NCBI RefSeq assembly: GCF_036075115.1
Contig: NZ_CP107958.1
Coordinates: forward strand, 6,014,001-6,078,000
DNA: 64,000 nucleotides
Reading direction: 5' to 3'
Source of the DNA: Streptomyces sp. NBC_00377
Lineage (GTDB): Bacteria > Actinomycetota > Actinomycetes > Streptomycetales > Streptomycetaceae
The notes beneath the pieces were generated by a model. The model did not search any database. It saw only the letters and a list, made by a program, of their open reading frames with translations, and had not been told where the DNA came from. The position numbers and the translations under genes were made by a program. Positions within the stretch are counted from its first letter, which is position 1; each line of letters opens with the position of its first letter. Positions 34,480 through 42,534 of this stretch are shown here, piece after piece.

Positions 34480-35550
34480 ATGGCCGGGCCTGAGGACCCA
34501 CCGGAGGGGACACCCGAGGGCACTCCCGGAGGTGGAGAGGACGAGTACCGATCCGTCGTCTTCGACGAATCGTTCGTCCGCGCTGCCCGCATCCAGGAGT
34601 ACTCCGCGCAGGAACGCATGGCCGACCACGCCCCCGCCGTCCGCCGCCGGCCGCCCATGCGCCGGGGTCTGTCGCGGCAGGTGCTCATCCTGGTCACGCT
34701 GATCGCCCTCGCCTTCGGCACCGCCGTCTACATGGGCGTCCGCAACCCCTACGAGAGCTCGGAGCTGCGCCGGACCGTCGAACCCCTGCGGATGACCGTC
34801 ATCCCGCTCTCACCGCAGGGCGTCGTGCCCGGGGCGGCCGACACCGAGTCGCTGTTCGCGCACAGTCCCGCCGCACAGTTCCGCATCGGCGCCGAGGGCA
34901 TCCCGCTGCCCGCCTCCCGGCGCACCGCGCACTTCTCCGACAGCCAGGTCGTCACCGCTCTGACCACGGCCAAGGAGTACATCGTGCACTCCTCCCTCTA
35001 CCCGGAGGTCCTCATCCGGCAGCAGGTGCGGCCCGTGCGGACACTGATCGCCGCCGACCAGCTCGACCAGTTCGACGAGAGCTTCAGCCACCCGGCCGCC
35101 GACGGCAGGCACGCGCCGACCGGCTGGCTGGTCCGCTTCGACCCCGCGCAGGCCCAGCTGGCCGACGACAGGATCCGCGTGCAGGGCACCCTCCAGGCCG
35201 CCGAGACGGACTCCTCGACCCTCGAGGTCACCGCGGACCACACCTTCGTGTACGCGCTGCGGGCGGCCGGTACCGCGGCGGACACCCCGGCTTCCCTGTT
35301 CACCGTCCGCCGTGAACTGCACTTCCGCTTCGATCGCGCCGACCTGCGCACCCACCAGGTCCAGCTGATCGTGTCCTACGTCCAGGCCGGCCCGCTGTCC
35401 TGCGCCGAGGACTCCACGAACCATCTGCGCCCCCTGCTCGCCGGCCAGACCGCCAGGACGGGCGGACCGGCCGGCACGGACCCCTATGCGACGGGCGGCG
35501 TGACGGCCCTGTGCGGATCACTCGCGACGAGCGCGCAGCCGAGGGTGTGA
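34480..35550 (+). CDS. membrane-anchored extracytoplasmic protein, unknown function
   Basis: 356 residues. A short cytoplasmic N-terminus carries VVFDESFVRAA (about 27-37), shared with the preceding gene. One transmembrane helix (about 68-87; VLILVTLIALAFGTAVYMGV) anchors an external domain of about 265 residues. That domain has alternating beta-strand patterns (LRMTVIPLSP; EVTADHTFVYAL; LHFRFDRADLRTHQVQLIVSYV) and two cysteines near the C-terminus (SCAEDS and LCGSL) that could form a disulfide. This layout resembles type II membrane proteins conserved in Streptomyces, but I do not recognise the family. It ends convergently with an M48 protease gene, with an 85-bp gap holding a short hairpin (35561-35574). 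Confidence 0.78.
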   Translation: MAGPEDPPEGTPEGTPGGGEDEYRSVVFDESFVRAARIQEYSAQERMADHAPAVRRRPPMRRGLSRQVLILVTLIALAFGTAVYMGVRNPYESSELRRTVEPLRMTVIPLSPQGVVPGAADTESLFAHSPAAQFRIGAEGIPLPASRRTAHFSDSQVVTALTTAKEYIVHSSLYPEVLIRQQVRPVRTLIAADQLDQFDESFSHPAADGRHAPTGWLVRFDPAQAQLADDRIRVQGTLQAAETDSSTLEVTADHTFVYALRAAGTAADTPASLFTVRRELHFRFDRADLRTHQVQLIVSYVQAGPLSCAEDSTNHLRPLLAGQTARTGGPAGTDPYATGGVTALCGSLATSAQPRV

Positions 35551-35635
35551 GAGCCGAGGGCTGGGCAAGCCCAGGGTGGCGGGAGCCGGGGGTTGCGGGG
35601 GCGGAGGGTTGCGGGACCTGTGGTGCCGCCCGGGC

Positions 35636-36769
35636 TCAGTCCTCGGTGTGCGGAGGGGTGTCCTTCGGTCCGCCGGAGCCGTCCGAGCCGTTTCTGGGCG
35701 GCTGGTCCTCCGCCGGAGCCGAACCCGCGAACCCGCCGAAGCCGCGCCGTACCCGGCCACCCAGGTCGCCCGCGCCGCCCGCAAGGTCGCTGACCAGCTT
35801 CATCAGCGGGTCCTTGGAACCCTTGACACTGGTCGCGTAGTGCGCGGCCGACTCGCGGAAGGAGTCCGTCACCGAGGTGTCCTTGTCCTCGGTGCGCCGC
35901 GGATAGTGGCCGTCCATGATCCGCTGGTGGTCGCGGGACTCGGCCCACTTCTTCAGCTCGGCCGCGCGCACGGTGGTGAAGGGATGGGTGCGCGGCAGCA
36001 CGTTGAGGATCTTCAGCACGGAGTCGCGCAGATCGCCACCGGCCTCGTACTCCTCGGCCTGCTTCAGGAACGCGTCCACGTTCATCTCGTGCAGGTGGTT
36101 GCCGCCGGCGATCTTCATCAGGCCGCGCATGGAGGCCTTCAGGTCCTGGCCGACCAGGAGGCCCGCGCGGTCGGCGGACAGCTCCGACTTGCGGAACCAC
36201 TCGCGCAGCGCCGTGACGATCGCCATGATCGCGAGGTTGCCCAGCGGGATCCAGGCGACCCGGATCGCCAGGTTCGTCAGGAACAGCAGGATCGTGCGGT
36301 ACACGGCGTGCCCGGACAGGGCGTGGCCCACCTCGTGCCCGACGACCGCGCGCATCTCCTCCTCGTCGAGAAGTTCGACGAGCCCGGTGGTGACCACGAT
36401 GATCGGCTCGTCCAGACCGATGCACATCGCGTTGGGCTGCGGGTCCTGGTTGACGTACATCGGTGGGACCTTCTCCAGGTCCAGGATGTAACAGGCGTCC
36501 CGCAGCATGTCGTTGAGGTGCGTGAACTGCTGGTCGGAGACCCGCACCGAGTCGGACAGGAACAGCAGCCTGAGGCTCCGCTCGGGCAGCAGCCCGCTGA
36601 GCGCCTTGAACACGGTGTCGAACCCGCTCAGCTTGCGCAGCGCCACCAGGGCGGAACGGTCGGCCGGGTGCTCGTACGCGCGCGACGAAATTCCGGGGAA
36701 GCGCCTGCGCTGTCTGCCCGGCACGTTCTCGTGGCCGCTGCCGTTGTGCTGGTGGCCGTCGTCGGACAT
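35636..36769 (-). CDS. M48-family membrane zinc metalloprotease
   Basis: 377 residues from the ATG at 36767-36769 with GGGGGAAG just upstream; in-frame starts at 36781 and 36802 are less well supported. Zinc site HEVGH at about 145-149, with the third ligand Glu in SELSADRAG near 196. Hydrophobic segment ILLFLTNLAIRVAWIPLGNLAIMAIVTAL follows the zinc site, as in M48 proteins with an embedded membrane hairpin. The C-terminal 80 residues are disordered, with a Gly/Arg-rich tail. Probably a cytoplasmic-face or integral protease in membrane quality control, HtpX-like; substrates unknown. Divergent from the small membrane protein at 36925. Confidence 0.88.
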   Translation of the reverse strand: MSDDGHQHNGSGHENVPGRQRRRFPGISSRAYEHPADRSALVALRKLSGFDTVFKALSGLLPERSLRLLFLSDSVRVSDQQFTHLNDMLRDACYILDLEKVPPMYVNQDPQPNAMCIGLDEPIIVVTTGLVELLDEEEMRAVVGHEVGHALSGHAVYRTILLFLTNLAIRVAWIPLGNLAIMAIVTALREWFRKSELSADRAGLLVGQDLKASMRGLMKIAGGNHLHEMNVDAFLKQAEEYEAGGDLRDSVLKILNVLPRTHPFTTVRAAELKKWAESRDHQRIMDGHYPRRTEDKDTSVTDSFRESAAHYATSVKGSKDPLMKLVSDLAGGAGDLGGRVRRGFGGFAGSAPAEDQPPRNGSDGSGGPKDTPPHTED

Positions 36770-36924
36770 GTCTTCCCCCATGTGCGTCTGTGTGGCCGCC
36801 ACCTGCTGTGTGGCCCCTGCCTGCCCCTTTACGGACCCTTGTGAGGCCCTTTGCGCCCCCGAAGCAGAGCCCGGCCCAGGCGGCGTTACCGTGGACGGGC
36901 ACTACACCGAAGGAGTCTCGCACC

Positions 36925-37086
36925 ATGGAGCACCACCCCGCAGCCGCCTGGCTCACCGAGGCCGCCGGCGCCGCTCAGCAGCAGGGGGCGGGGAATCTGC
37001 TCCGCGTCGTACTGGTCGTGATGATTCTTGGCTGTGCGCTCACCGCGTGGTTTCTGTTGCGGGGTTACAAGCGGAAAGACGACTGA
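36925..37086 (+). CDS. small single-span membrane protein (53 aa)
   Basis: The ATG at 36925 is preceded by AAGGAG (about 36910). The protein has a short polar N-terminus (EHHPAAAWLTEAAGAAQQQ), one transmembrane helix (LLRVVLVVMILGCALTAWFLL) and the cytosolic positive end RGYKRKDD. The upstream extension of the frame is not coding. Function unknown; another tiny membrane protein follows 146 bases later. Confidence 0.7.
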   Translation: MEHHPAAAWLTEAAGAAQQQGAGNLLRVVLVVMILGCALTAWFLLRGYKRKDD

Positions 37087-37232
37087 GCCGCCGGGAAGGT
37101 TCCCAATGGCGGAGTCGGCGTGATCGCCGCCCGGGCGCCCGCTTACGATGGGCCGACATCTTTATCCCGCCCTCCCCCCACTCTCGACCTCGCTCGAGCG
37201 GGGGGACCACCATCGGATAGGTCCTGCCGAAG

Positions 37233-37397
37233 ATGAGCCTTCACAGCGCCGCTGCCCAGCTGGTCACCCTCGCCGCCGAGGGCGAGGAGCACGGTGGCAA
37301 CCACGAGAGCCTCAGCCCGCTGGTCACCGGCGGCAGCGCCTTCCTCATCCTGCTGCTCCTGCTGTGGATCACCACCCGCTTCAACCGCGACCGCTGA
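37233..37397 (+). CDS. small single-span membrane protein (54 aa)
   Basis: ATG at 37233, stop at 37395-37397. The N-terminal half is polar with a His/Glu-rich stretch (AAEGEEHGGNHESLSP), followed by a hydrophobic helix (GSAFLILLLLLWITT) and the positive tail RFNRDR. Codon use is typical of the genome. Length, topology and position resemble the preceding 53-residue protein, though sequence identity is low. The gap before nadD is 97 bases and nadD has its own -10. Confidence 0.7.
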   Translation: MSLHSAAAQLVTLAAEGEEHGGNHESLSPLVTGGSAFLILLLLLWITTRFNRDR

Positions 37398-37480
37398 GCC
37401 ACGACGTGTTCACCGACGGGCAGTCCGGCATAGCGGGGCGCTCCGGGCATCCGCCGGCCGGGGCCCCGCGACCGGGCCGG

Positions 37481-37494
37481 TAGGGTCTGCACGC
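37481..37494 (+). promoter_or_regulatory. -10 element for a leaderless nadD transcript
   Basis: TAGGGT (37481-37486), then eight bases, then the ATG at 37495. There is no Shine-Dalgarno before that ATG. Confidence 0.4.
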
Positions 37495-38121
37495 ATGGGA
37501 GAGCAGGACATGCCTACCGGCCCGTCGAACCCGGGCAGGCGGCGCCTCGGCGTCATGGGCGGGACATTCGATCCGATCCACCACGGACACCTCGTGGCGG
37601 CCAGTGAGGTCGCCGCGCAGTTCCACCTGGACGAGGTCGTGTTCGTCCCGACCGGCCAGCCGTGGCAGAAGACCCACCGCAGTGTCTCCCCGGCCGAGGA
37701 CCGCTACCTGATGACGGTCATCGCGACCGCCGAGAACCCGCAGTTCTCGGTGAGCCGTATCGACATCGACCGCGGTGGCCCCACCTACACCGTGGACACG
37801 CTGCGCGACCTGCGGGCGCTCAACCTCGAGAGCGACCTCTTCTTCATCACCGGAGCCGACGCTCTCGGCCAGATCCTGACCTGGCGCGACAGCGAGGAGC
37901 TGTTCTCCCTCGCGCACTTCATCGGGGTCACCCGGCCCGGACACAACCTCACGGACCCCGGTCTGCCCGAGGGCGGTGTCTCGCTCGTCGAGGTTCCCGC
38001 GCTCGCCATCTCCTCCACAGGCTGCCGTGCGAGAGTCGCCAAGGGCGACCCGGTCTGGTACCTGGTACCGGACGGAGTCGTGCGCTACATCGACAAGCGC
38101 GAGCTGTACCGCGGCGAGTGA
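37495..38121 (+). CDS. nadD: nicotinate-nucleotide adenylyltransferase
   Basis: 208 residues. Nucleotidyltransferase-superfamily signature GGTFDPIHHGH at 22-32 and the C-terminal ISSTGCRAR (usually ISSTxxR). It converts nicotinate mononucleotide and ATP to deamido-NAD in NAD synthesis. I take the ATG at 37495 because of the -10 next to it; an ATG at 37510 would shorten the protein by five residues and is also possible. The LCP gene follows after 17 bases, then rsfS, in an order common in actinobacteria. Confidence 0.95.
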   Translation: MGEQDMPTGPSNPGRRRLGVMGGTFDPIHHGHLVAASEVAAQFHLDEVVFVPTGQPWQKTHRSVSPAEDRYLMTVIATAENPQFSVSRIDIDRGGPTYTVDTLRDLRALNLESDLFFITGADALGQILTWRDSEELFSLAHFIGVTRPGHNLTDPGLPEGGVSLVEVPALAISSTGCRARVAKGDPVWYLVPDGVVRYIDKRELYRGE

Positions 38122-38138
38122 GGCGAGAGGGGGCACCG

Positions 38139-39959
38139 GTGAACGACCGATACGACGCGGGATACGGGGACGACCAGTACGAACTGGTCGGCTACGACGA
38201 GTTCGGGCAGCCCGTCTACCGGCAGGTCCCGCCCCGGCAGGTGCCGCAACAGCCCTACGACCCGTACGGGCAGCAGGAGCAGCCGGCACACCAGCCCCAG
38301 GGGCAGCAGGGGTACGGCTACGACCCCTACGCCACGGAAGGGCAGCCGCCCACGCCCGCCTACGACCCGTACGACACCGGTCAGCAGCCGCGCACGCCCG
38401 GCTACGACCCGTACGGCACCGGTCAGCAGGCCCCCGTCGGCTACGACCCCTACGGCGCCGCGCCCCAGGCCCCGTACGACCCCTACGGGCAGGCCGCCCC
38501 CGGCGGACAGCAGCCCCGGGCGGAACGGTCCCGCGTCGCCGAGCAGACCGCCTACATCCCGCAGCAGAGCGGTCCGGTCGAGACCGAGCCCGAAAGCGAC
38601 GCCGACCGCCGAGCGGGCACGGCGGCGGACGGGCGAAGTACCTCCGACACATCCGGGGAACCCCAACCGGGCTACGAGACCCAGCAGTTCGCGTTCGTGG
38701 AGGAGCCGGACGGCGACTCCGAGGACGTCATCGACTGGCTGAACTTCACCGAGAACCGCACCGAGCGCCGTGAGGAGGCCAAGCGCCGCGCCCGCAGCCG
38801 CGTGGTCGCCCTCGCCGTGGTGCTCGCGCTGGTCGCGGCCGGGGGCGTGGGCTACCTCTGGTACGCCGGGAAGCTGCCCGGCCTCTCGTCGTCCTCGGAG
38901 TCCGGAACCGGCACCACGACCTCCACCGCCGCGCAGAAACGTGACGTGGTCGTCGTCCACCTGCACAACACCGCGGGCGGCGGCACCTCCACCGTGCTGC
39001 TCGTCGACAACACCACCACCAAGCAGGCGGCCACGGTGCTGCTGCCCAACTCCCTCGTCGTCACGGACGACGACGGCACCACGACGACCCTGGCCAAGTC
39101 CGTCGACGACGACGGCTCGGCCGGCACGCGCGACGCGCTGGACACCGTCCTCGGCACCCAGATCGAGGGCACCTGGCGGCTCGACACGCCCTACCTCCAG
39201 AACCTCGTCGACCTCGTCGGCAACATCGAGATCGACACCGACACCACCGTGCCCGACCCGGGTGCCAAGAAGGGCGCGGCGCCTCTCGTCACCAAGGGCG
39301 AGAGCCAGACCCTCAGCGGCAAGATGGCCGTCGCCTACGCCACCTACCGCGCCGCGGGAGAGGCCCAGAACGCCCAGCTCCAGCGGTTCGGCCAGGTCAT
39401 GCAGGGCGTGCTGCGCAAGGTGTCGTCCGACGCCCAGGGCGCCACCGTCACCGTGCAGACCCTGGCGCAGATCCTCGACCCCTCGCTGACCGACAAGGAT
39501 CTCGGCAGCTTCCTGGCCAAGCTCGCGGACCTCGCCAAGGGCGGCGACTACAAGACCGCCCTGCTGCCCGTCCAGACCGACGGCACACTCAACGCGGAGG
39601 CCAGCGCGAGCGTCGTCAAGGACGTCCTCGGCGGCGCCGCCAAGAGCCCGGACAAGGACGCGGCCGTGAGCGTCTCCGTGCAGAACGCCAGCGGCACCAA
39701 GGCCAACACCGAGGACGCACGCGTGGTGCTTCTCAACGGCGGCTTCACCTTCCTGGAGGCCGCCACCCCGTCGAACACCAAGGCCGCCTCCCAGGTGCTC
39801 TACTCGGACGCCGCCGACAAGGAGAACGCCGTCGAGGTCGCCAAGACCCTGGGGCTGGACGACGGCGTGGTGAAGAAGGGCACGGTCTCCGCGAACGCCG
39901 ACGTCGCGGTCGTCCTGGGCGAGGACTACGAACCCTCCTCGGCCGGGTCGGCAGGCTGA
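38139..39959 (+). CDS. LCP (LytR-CpsA-Psr) family wall-polymer ligase, divergent active site
   Basis: 606 residues from the GTG at 38139 (AGAGGGGG upstream). Cytoplasmic residues 1-210 are disordered, with about seven YDPYG/YDPYx repeats separated by Gln/Pro. A transmembrane helix lies at about 218-238 (VVALAVVLALVAAGGVGYLWYAG). An extracellular LCP-like domain (about 265-450) and a LytR_C-type domain (about 500-600) follow. LCP enzymes move lipid-linked glycopolymers to peptidoglycan. The Arg expected in the PRDT/PRDS-type motif is absent (LLPNSLVV), and the second Arg cluster reads YRAAGEAQNAQLQRFGQ. By position this matches the S. coelicolor polydiglycosylphosphate transferase PdtA (recalled as SCO2578). 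Activity of this copy is therefore likely but not certain. Confidence 0.82.
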   Translation: MNDRYDAGYGDDQYELVGYDEFGQPVYRQVPPRQVPQQPYDPYGQQEQPAHQPQGQQGYGYDPYATEGQPPTPAYDPYDTGQQPRTPGYDPYGTGQQAPVGYDPYGAAPQAPYDPYGQAAPGGQQPRAERSRVAEQTAYIPQQSGPVETEPESDADRRAGTAADGRSTSDTSGEPQPGYETQQFAFVEEPDGDSEDVIDWLNFTENRTERREEAKRRARSRVVALAVVLALVAAGGVGYLWYAGKLPGLSSSSESGTGTTTSTAAQKRDVVVVHLHNTAGGGTSTVLLVDNTTTKQAATVLLPNSLVVTDDDGTTTTLAKSVDDDGSAGTRDALDTVLGTQIEGTWRLDTPYLQNLVDLVGNIEIDTDTTVPDPGAKKGAAPLVTKGESQTLSGKMAVAYATYRAAGEAQNAQLQRFGQVMQGVLRKVSSDAQGATVTVQTLAQILDPSLTDKDLGSFLAKLADLAKGGDYKTALLPVQTDGTLNAEASASVVKDVLGGAAKSPDKDAAVSVSVQNASGTKANTEDARVVLLNGGFTFLEAATPSNTKAASQVLYSDAADKENAVEVAKTLGLDDGVVKKGTVSANADVAVVLGEDYEPSSAGSAG

Positions 39960-40078
39960 AAGCACTCGTGGGCCGGGCGTGAGCGGCCCACATGCGGGTG
40001 ATCCACGCGACACGTGGGGTGCCGTCGGCGGTCCGTGAGACCCTTGAGGACAAGTGTCCGCCGACGGAAAGCCACGTA

Positions 40079-40528
40079 GTGACCGCCACCGACCGCTCCA
40101 CCGAGCTCATCCAGACCGCCGCCCAGGCGGCTGCCGACAAGCTCGCGCACGACATCATCGCCTACGACGTCAGCGACGTGCTGTCGATCACGGACGCCTT
40201 CCTGCTGGCCTCCGCGCCCAATGACCGCCAGGTCAAGTCGATCGTCGACGAGATCGAGGAGCGCCTCCAGAAGGAGCTCGGCGCCAAGCCGGTACGCCGT
40301 GAGGGCGACCGCGACGCCCGCTGGATCCTGCTCGACTACGTCGACATCGTCGTCCACGTCCAGCACAGCGAGGAGCGGGTCTTCTACGCTCTGGAGCGGC
40401 TCTGGAAGGACTGCCCCGAGCTGGAGCTGCCCGCCGATGCCAAGGCGACCCGCGGCAAGGCCCAGGAGCACGCCAAGCTGCAGGCCGAGGAGGACGACGA
40501 CGCCACCGGATTCGAGGAGCTGCGGTGA
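40079..40528 (+). CDS. rsfS: ribosome silencing factor RsfS
   Basis: 149 residues from the GTG at 40079. The Iojap/DUF143 domain has YDVSDVLSITDAFLLASAPNDRQVKSI, DARWILLDYVDIVVHV and ERVFYALERLW. It binds L14 and blocks 50S-30S joining under low nutrients (family knowledge). A Glu/Asp-rich C-terminal tail of about 30 residues is typical of Streptomyces versions. The stop overlaps the GTG of the next gene by four bases, so the two are translationally coupled. Confidence 0.95.
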   Translation: MTATDRSTELIQTAAQAAADKLAHDIIAYDVSDVLSITDAFLLASAPNDRQVKSIVDEIEERLQKELGAKPVRREGDRDARWILLDYVDIVVHVQHSEERVFYALERLWKDCPELELPADAKATRGKAQEHAKLQAEEDDDATGFEELR

Positions 40529-41190
40529 GTGGTTCCGCCGCCGACCGCAAGCCGGGCCGTGGCCGCCGAGTCATCCTGTGGCGGCACGGCCAGACCGCCT
40601 GGAACGTGGAGCGCCGCTTCCAGGGCACGACGGACGTGCCTCTGACCGAGACGGGCGTGGCCCAGGCCCGCCGTGCCGCCCGGCTGCTCGCCTCCCTCCA
40701 GCCCGACGCGATCGTCTCCTCGGACCTGTCGCGGGCCGCGACCACGGCGGCCGAGCTCGTCGCCCTCACCGGCCTCGAGGCCACCCATGACGAGGCCCTG
40801 CGGGAGACGTACGCGGGCCTCTGGCAGGGGCTGACGCACGAGGAGATCATCGCCCGCCACGGCGAGGAGTACGCCGCCTGGAAGCGCGGTGAACCGGTCC
40901 GCCGAGGCGGCGGCGAACTGGAGACCGAGGTCGCCGACCGTGCCGCCCCCGTGGTGCTGCGGCACGCGGAGAAGCTGCCCGAGGACGGCACGCTGGTCGT
41001 GGTCAGCCACGGCGGCACCATCCGCACCACCATCGGCCGTCTCCTCGGTCTGGACGCCCACGACTGGGAAAGCCTCGGCGGTCTCTCCAACTGCTGCTGG
41101 TCCGTCCTCGGCGAGGGTGCTCGAGGCTGGCGTCTGCTCGAGCACAACGCCGGCACCCTGCCCGAGCCGGTGCTCGGCGACGACGACTGA
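40525..41190 (+). CDS. histidine phosphatase (phosphoglycerate mutase-like)
   Basis: 221 residues; GTG at 40525 overlapping the rsfS stop. Catalytic RHG at residues 20-22 (LWRHGQTAWN), second histidine in VVSHGGTIR, and acid residue in ETYAGLWQG. This is the two-histidine phosphatase fold; substrates range from phosphoglycerate to sugar phosphates and cannot be fixed from sequence. Coupling with rsfS is widespread in actinobacteria. Confidence 0.92.
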   Translation: MSGSAADRKPGRGRRVILWRHGQTAWNVERRFQGTTDVPLTETGVAQARRAARLLASLQPDAIVSSDLSRAATTAAELVALTGLEATHDEALRETYAGLWQGLTHEEIIARHGEEYAAWKRGEPVRRGGGELETEVADRAAPVVLRHAEKLPEDGTLVVVSHGGTIRTTIGRLLGLDAHDWESLGGLSNCCWSVLGEGARGWRLLEHNAGTLPEPVLGDDD

Positions 41191-41218
41191 GAGCCCCGTG
41201 CGGCCACCGGGACCCGGA

Positions 41219-41249
41219 TTTCGCTTTCCGGCAGGTCGCAGGCTAAAGT
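41219..41249 (+). promoter_or_regulatory. possible promoter of the first tRNA-Ala gene
   Basis: TTTCGC near 41219 and TAAAGT (41244-41249), 36 bases before the tRNA. Weak -35, reasonable -10. Confidence 0.35.
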
Positions 41250-41284
41250 TCTTCTTGTTCGCCCGCCGAGCGGGAAGAACGCAA

Positions 41285-41357
41285 GGGGCTATAGCTCAGT
41301 TGGTAGAGCGCCTGCATGGCATGCAGGAGGTCAGGAGTTCAATTCTCCTTAGCTCCA
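41285..41357 (+). tRNA. tRNA-Ala(GGC), copy 1
   Basis: 73 bases that fold as a complete cloverleaf: acceptor arms 41285-41291 and 41350-41356, anticodon stem CCTGC/GCAGG, and anticodon GGC at 41318-41320 in the loop ATGGCAT. The T loop TTCAATT is regular. CCA is not encoded. The sequence is identical over 73 bases to the gene at 44680-44752. Confidence 0.97.
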
Positions 41358-41425
41358 CAGTTCACTGATCGGCCGGTCGACACTCTGTTGAGTTGTCAAA
41401 GGTCGGTTGAAATCGGTTCACGAAG

Positions 41426-41454
41426 ATCCCGTCCCTCAAGGGGCGGGATTTTTT
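41426..41454 (+). terminator. tRNA-Ala terminator overlapping the 3' end of the antisense regulator gene
   Basis: Ten-pair stem (41426-41435 with 41440-41449, one G-T pair), loop TCAA, then TTTTT on the plus strand. The loop contains the stop codon of the minus-strand regulator (41436-41438). Confidence 0.85.
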
Positions 41455-42440
41455 GTCGTGCCGCTTCGCAGTGCGGCCGTGCGCCGTGCCGTCTCCTCGT
41501 CGTCCGGCGTGTAGACGACGATCCGGCACTCCGGCATCCCGTTGATCGACAGCGACATCGACGTCATCCGCAGTTCGCCCACGGCCTCATGCCGGAAGAC
41601 CTTCACGCGGCGGCCGGGCTCCGCCACGTCTCCGGATGCCCACAGGCGCGTGAACAGCGGGCTGGCCCGGGACAGCCGGCGTATGAAGTCCTCCCAGCAG
41701 GGTTCGCCGGCATGCAGCCCGTAAGCCGCCCGCAGGGTCGCCACCATCACCGGCAGCTCCTTGTCCCGGAACAACAGGGGGCAGTCCTGCTCCCGGACCG
41801 TGAACAGCCGCCACAGCGCGTTGTCCGGTCCCGGGGCGCACTCCTGCACCGGTGTGATGAACAGGTCGCGATAGACGGAGTTGGCGGCGAGGATGTCGTA
41901 GCGCGAGTTGTAGACCACCGCCGGCCGGGGCGCCAGGGCGTCGATGATGCCCTGGATCTCCGGGCCCACGCTCTGCACCAGTGCCCCTGGCGCGGGCGCG
42001 TAGGGCACCTCCGCCAGGTGGTACAGGTGCTCCCGCTCCGGCGGGTCGAGCCGCAGCGTGCGCGCCACGGCGTCCAGGACCTGGGCGGAGGCGTTGATCG
42101 GCCGCCCCTGCTCCAGCCACGTGTACCAGGTCACGCCCACCCCCGAGAGCTGCGCGACCTCCTCACGCCGCAGCCCCGGTGTGCGGCGCCGCAGACCGGG
42201 CGGCATCCCCACCTCGCCCGGTGTCACCCGGGCCCGCCGACTGCGCAGGAAGGCGGCCAGCTCGGGCCGGCGCCGATGCGGCGCCCCCGGTCCCGGCGGT
42301 CCCGGATCCGTCCCCGTGCCCACCGGCGCCCCGGTCCCTGCCCCGACTCCTGCCCGTGTCCTGACCCCCGTCCCTGTTTCCGTCTGTGTCCTCGCCCTTG
42401 TCTCCGTGCCTGCTCGCGTCCCCATCGTCACGTCCCCCAT
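41436..42440 (-). CDS. XRE-family transcriptional regulator with MmyB-like ligand domain
   Basis: 334 residues from the ATG at 42438-42440 (GGGGGA six bases upstream). The first 50 or so residues are a Thr/Gly/Ala/Arg low-complexity run, so the true start may be later. The helix-turn-helix region is PELAAFLRSRRARVTP ... LRREEVAQLSGVGVTWYTWLEQGR. A C-terminal MmyB/PAS-like domain follows (YNSRYDILAANSVYRDLF; NALWRLF). This family usually regulates a divergently transcribed neighbour, often an exporter or short-chain dehydrogenase; here the neighbour is an MFS transporter starting 95 bases away. The stop codon lies inside the tRNA terminator loop. Confidence 0.87.
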   Translation of the reverse strand: MGDVTMGTRAGTETRARTQTETGTGVRTRAGVGAGTGAPVGTGTDPGPPGPGAPHRRRPELAAFLRSRRARVTPGEVGMPPGLRRRTPGLRREEVAQLSGVGVTWYTWLEQGRPINASAQVLDAVARTLRLDPPEREHLYHLAEVPYAPAPGALVQSVGPEIQGIIDALAPRPAVVYNSRYDILAANSVYRDLFITPVQECAPGPDNALWRLFTVREQDCPLLFRDKELPVMVATLRAAYGLHAGEPCWEDFIRRLSRASPLFTRLWASGDVAEPGRRVKVFRHEAVGELRMTSMSLSINGMPECRIVVYTPDDEETARRTAALRSGTTKNPAP

Positions 42441-42534
42441 CGTCGATCCCCCGTCCGTCCCCTGCCAGGTGCCGTCAGTACCAGCATCAGCGGGCTCTCG
42501 GCACCGGTACCGGATCCCCATCACGCTCGAACGC

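Noticed and set aside
40384..41207. Minus-strand open frames opposite rsfS and the phosphatase
   Set aside because: Shadows. The plus-strand genes have conserved motifs and coupled start/stop overlap.
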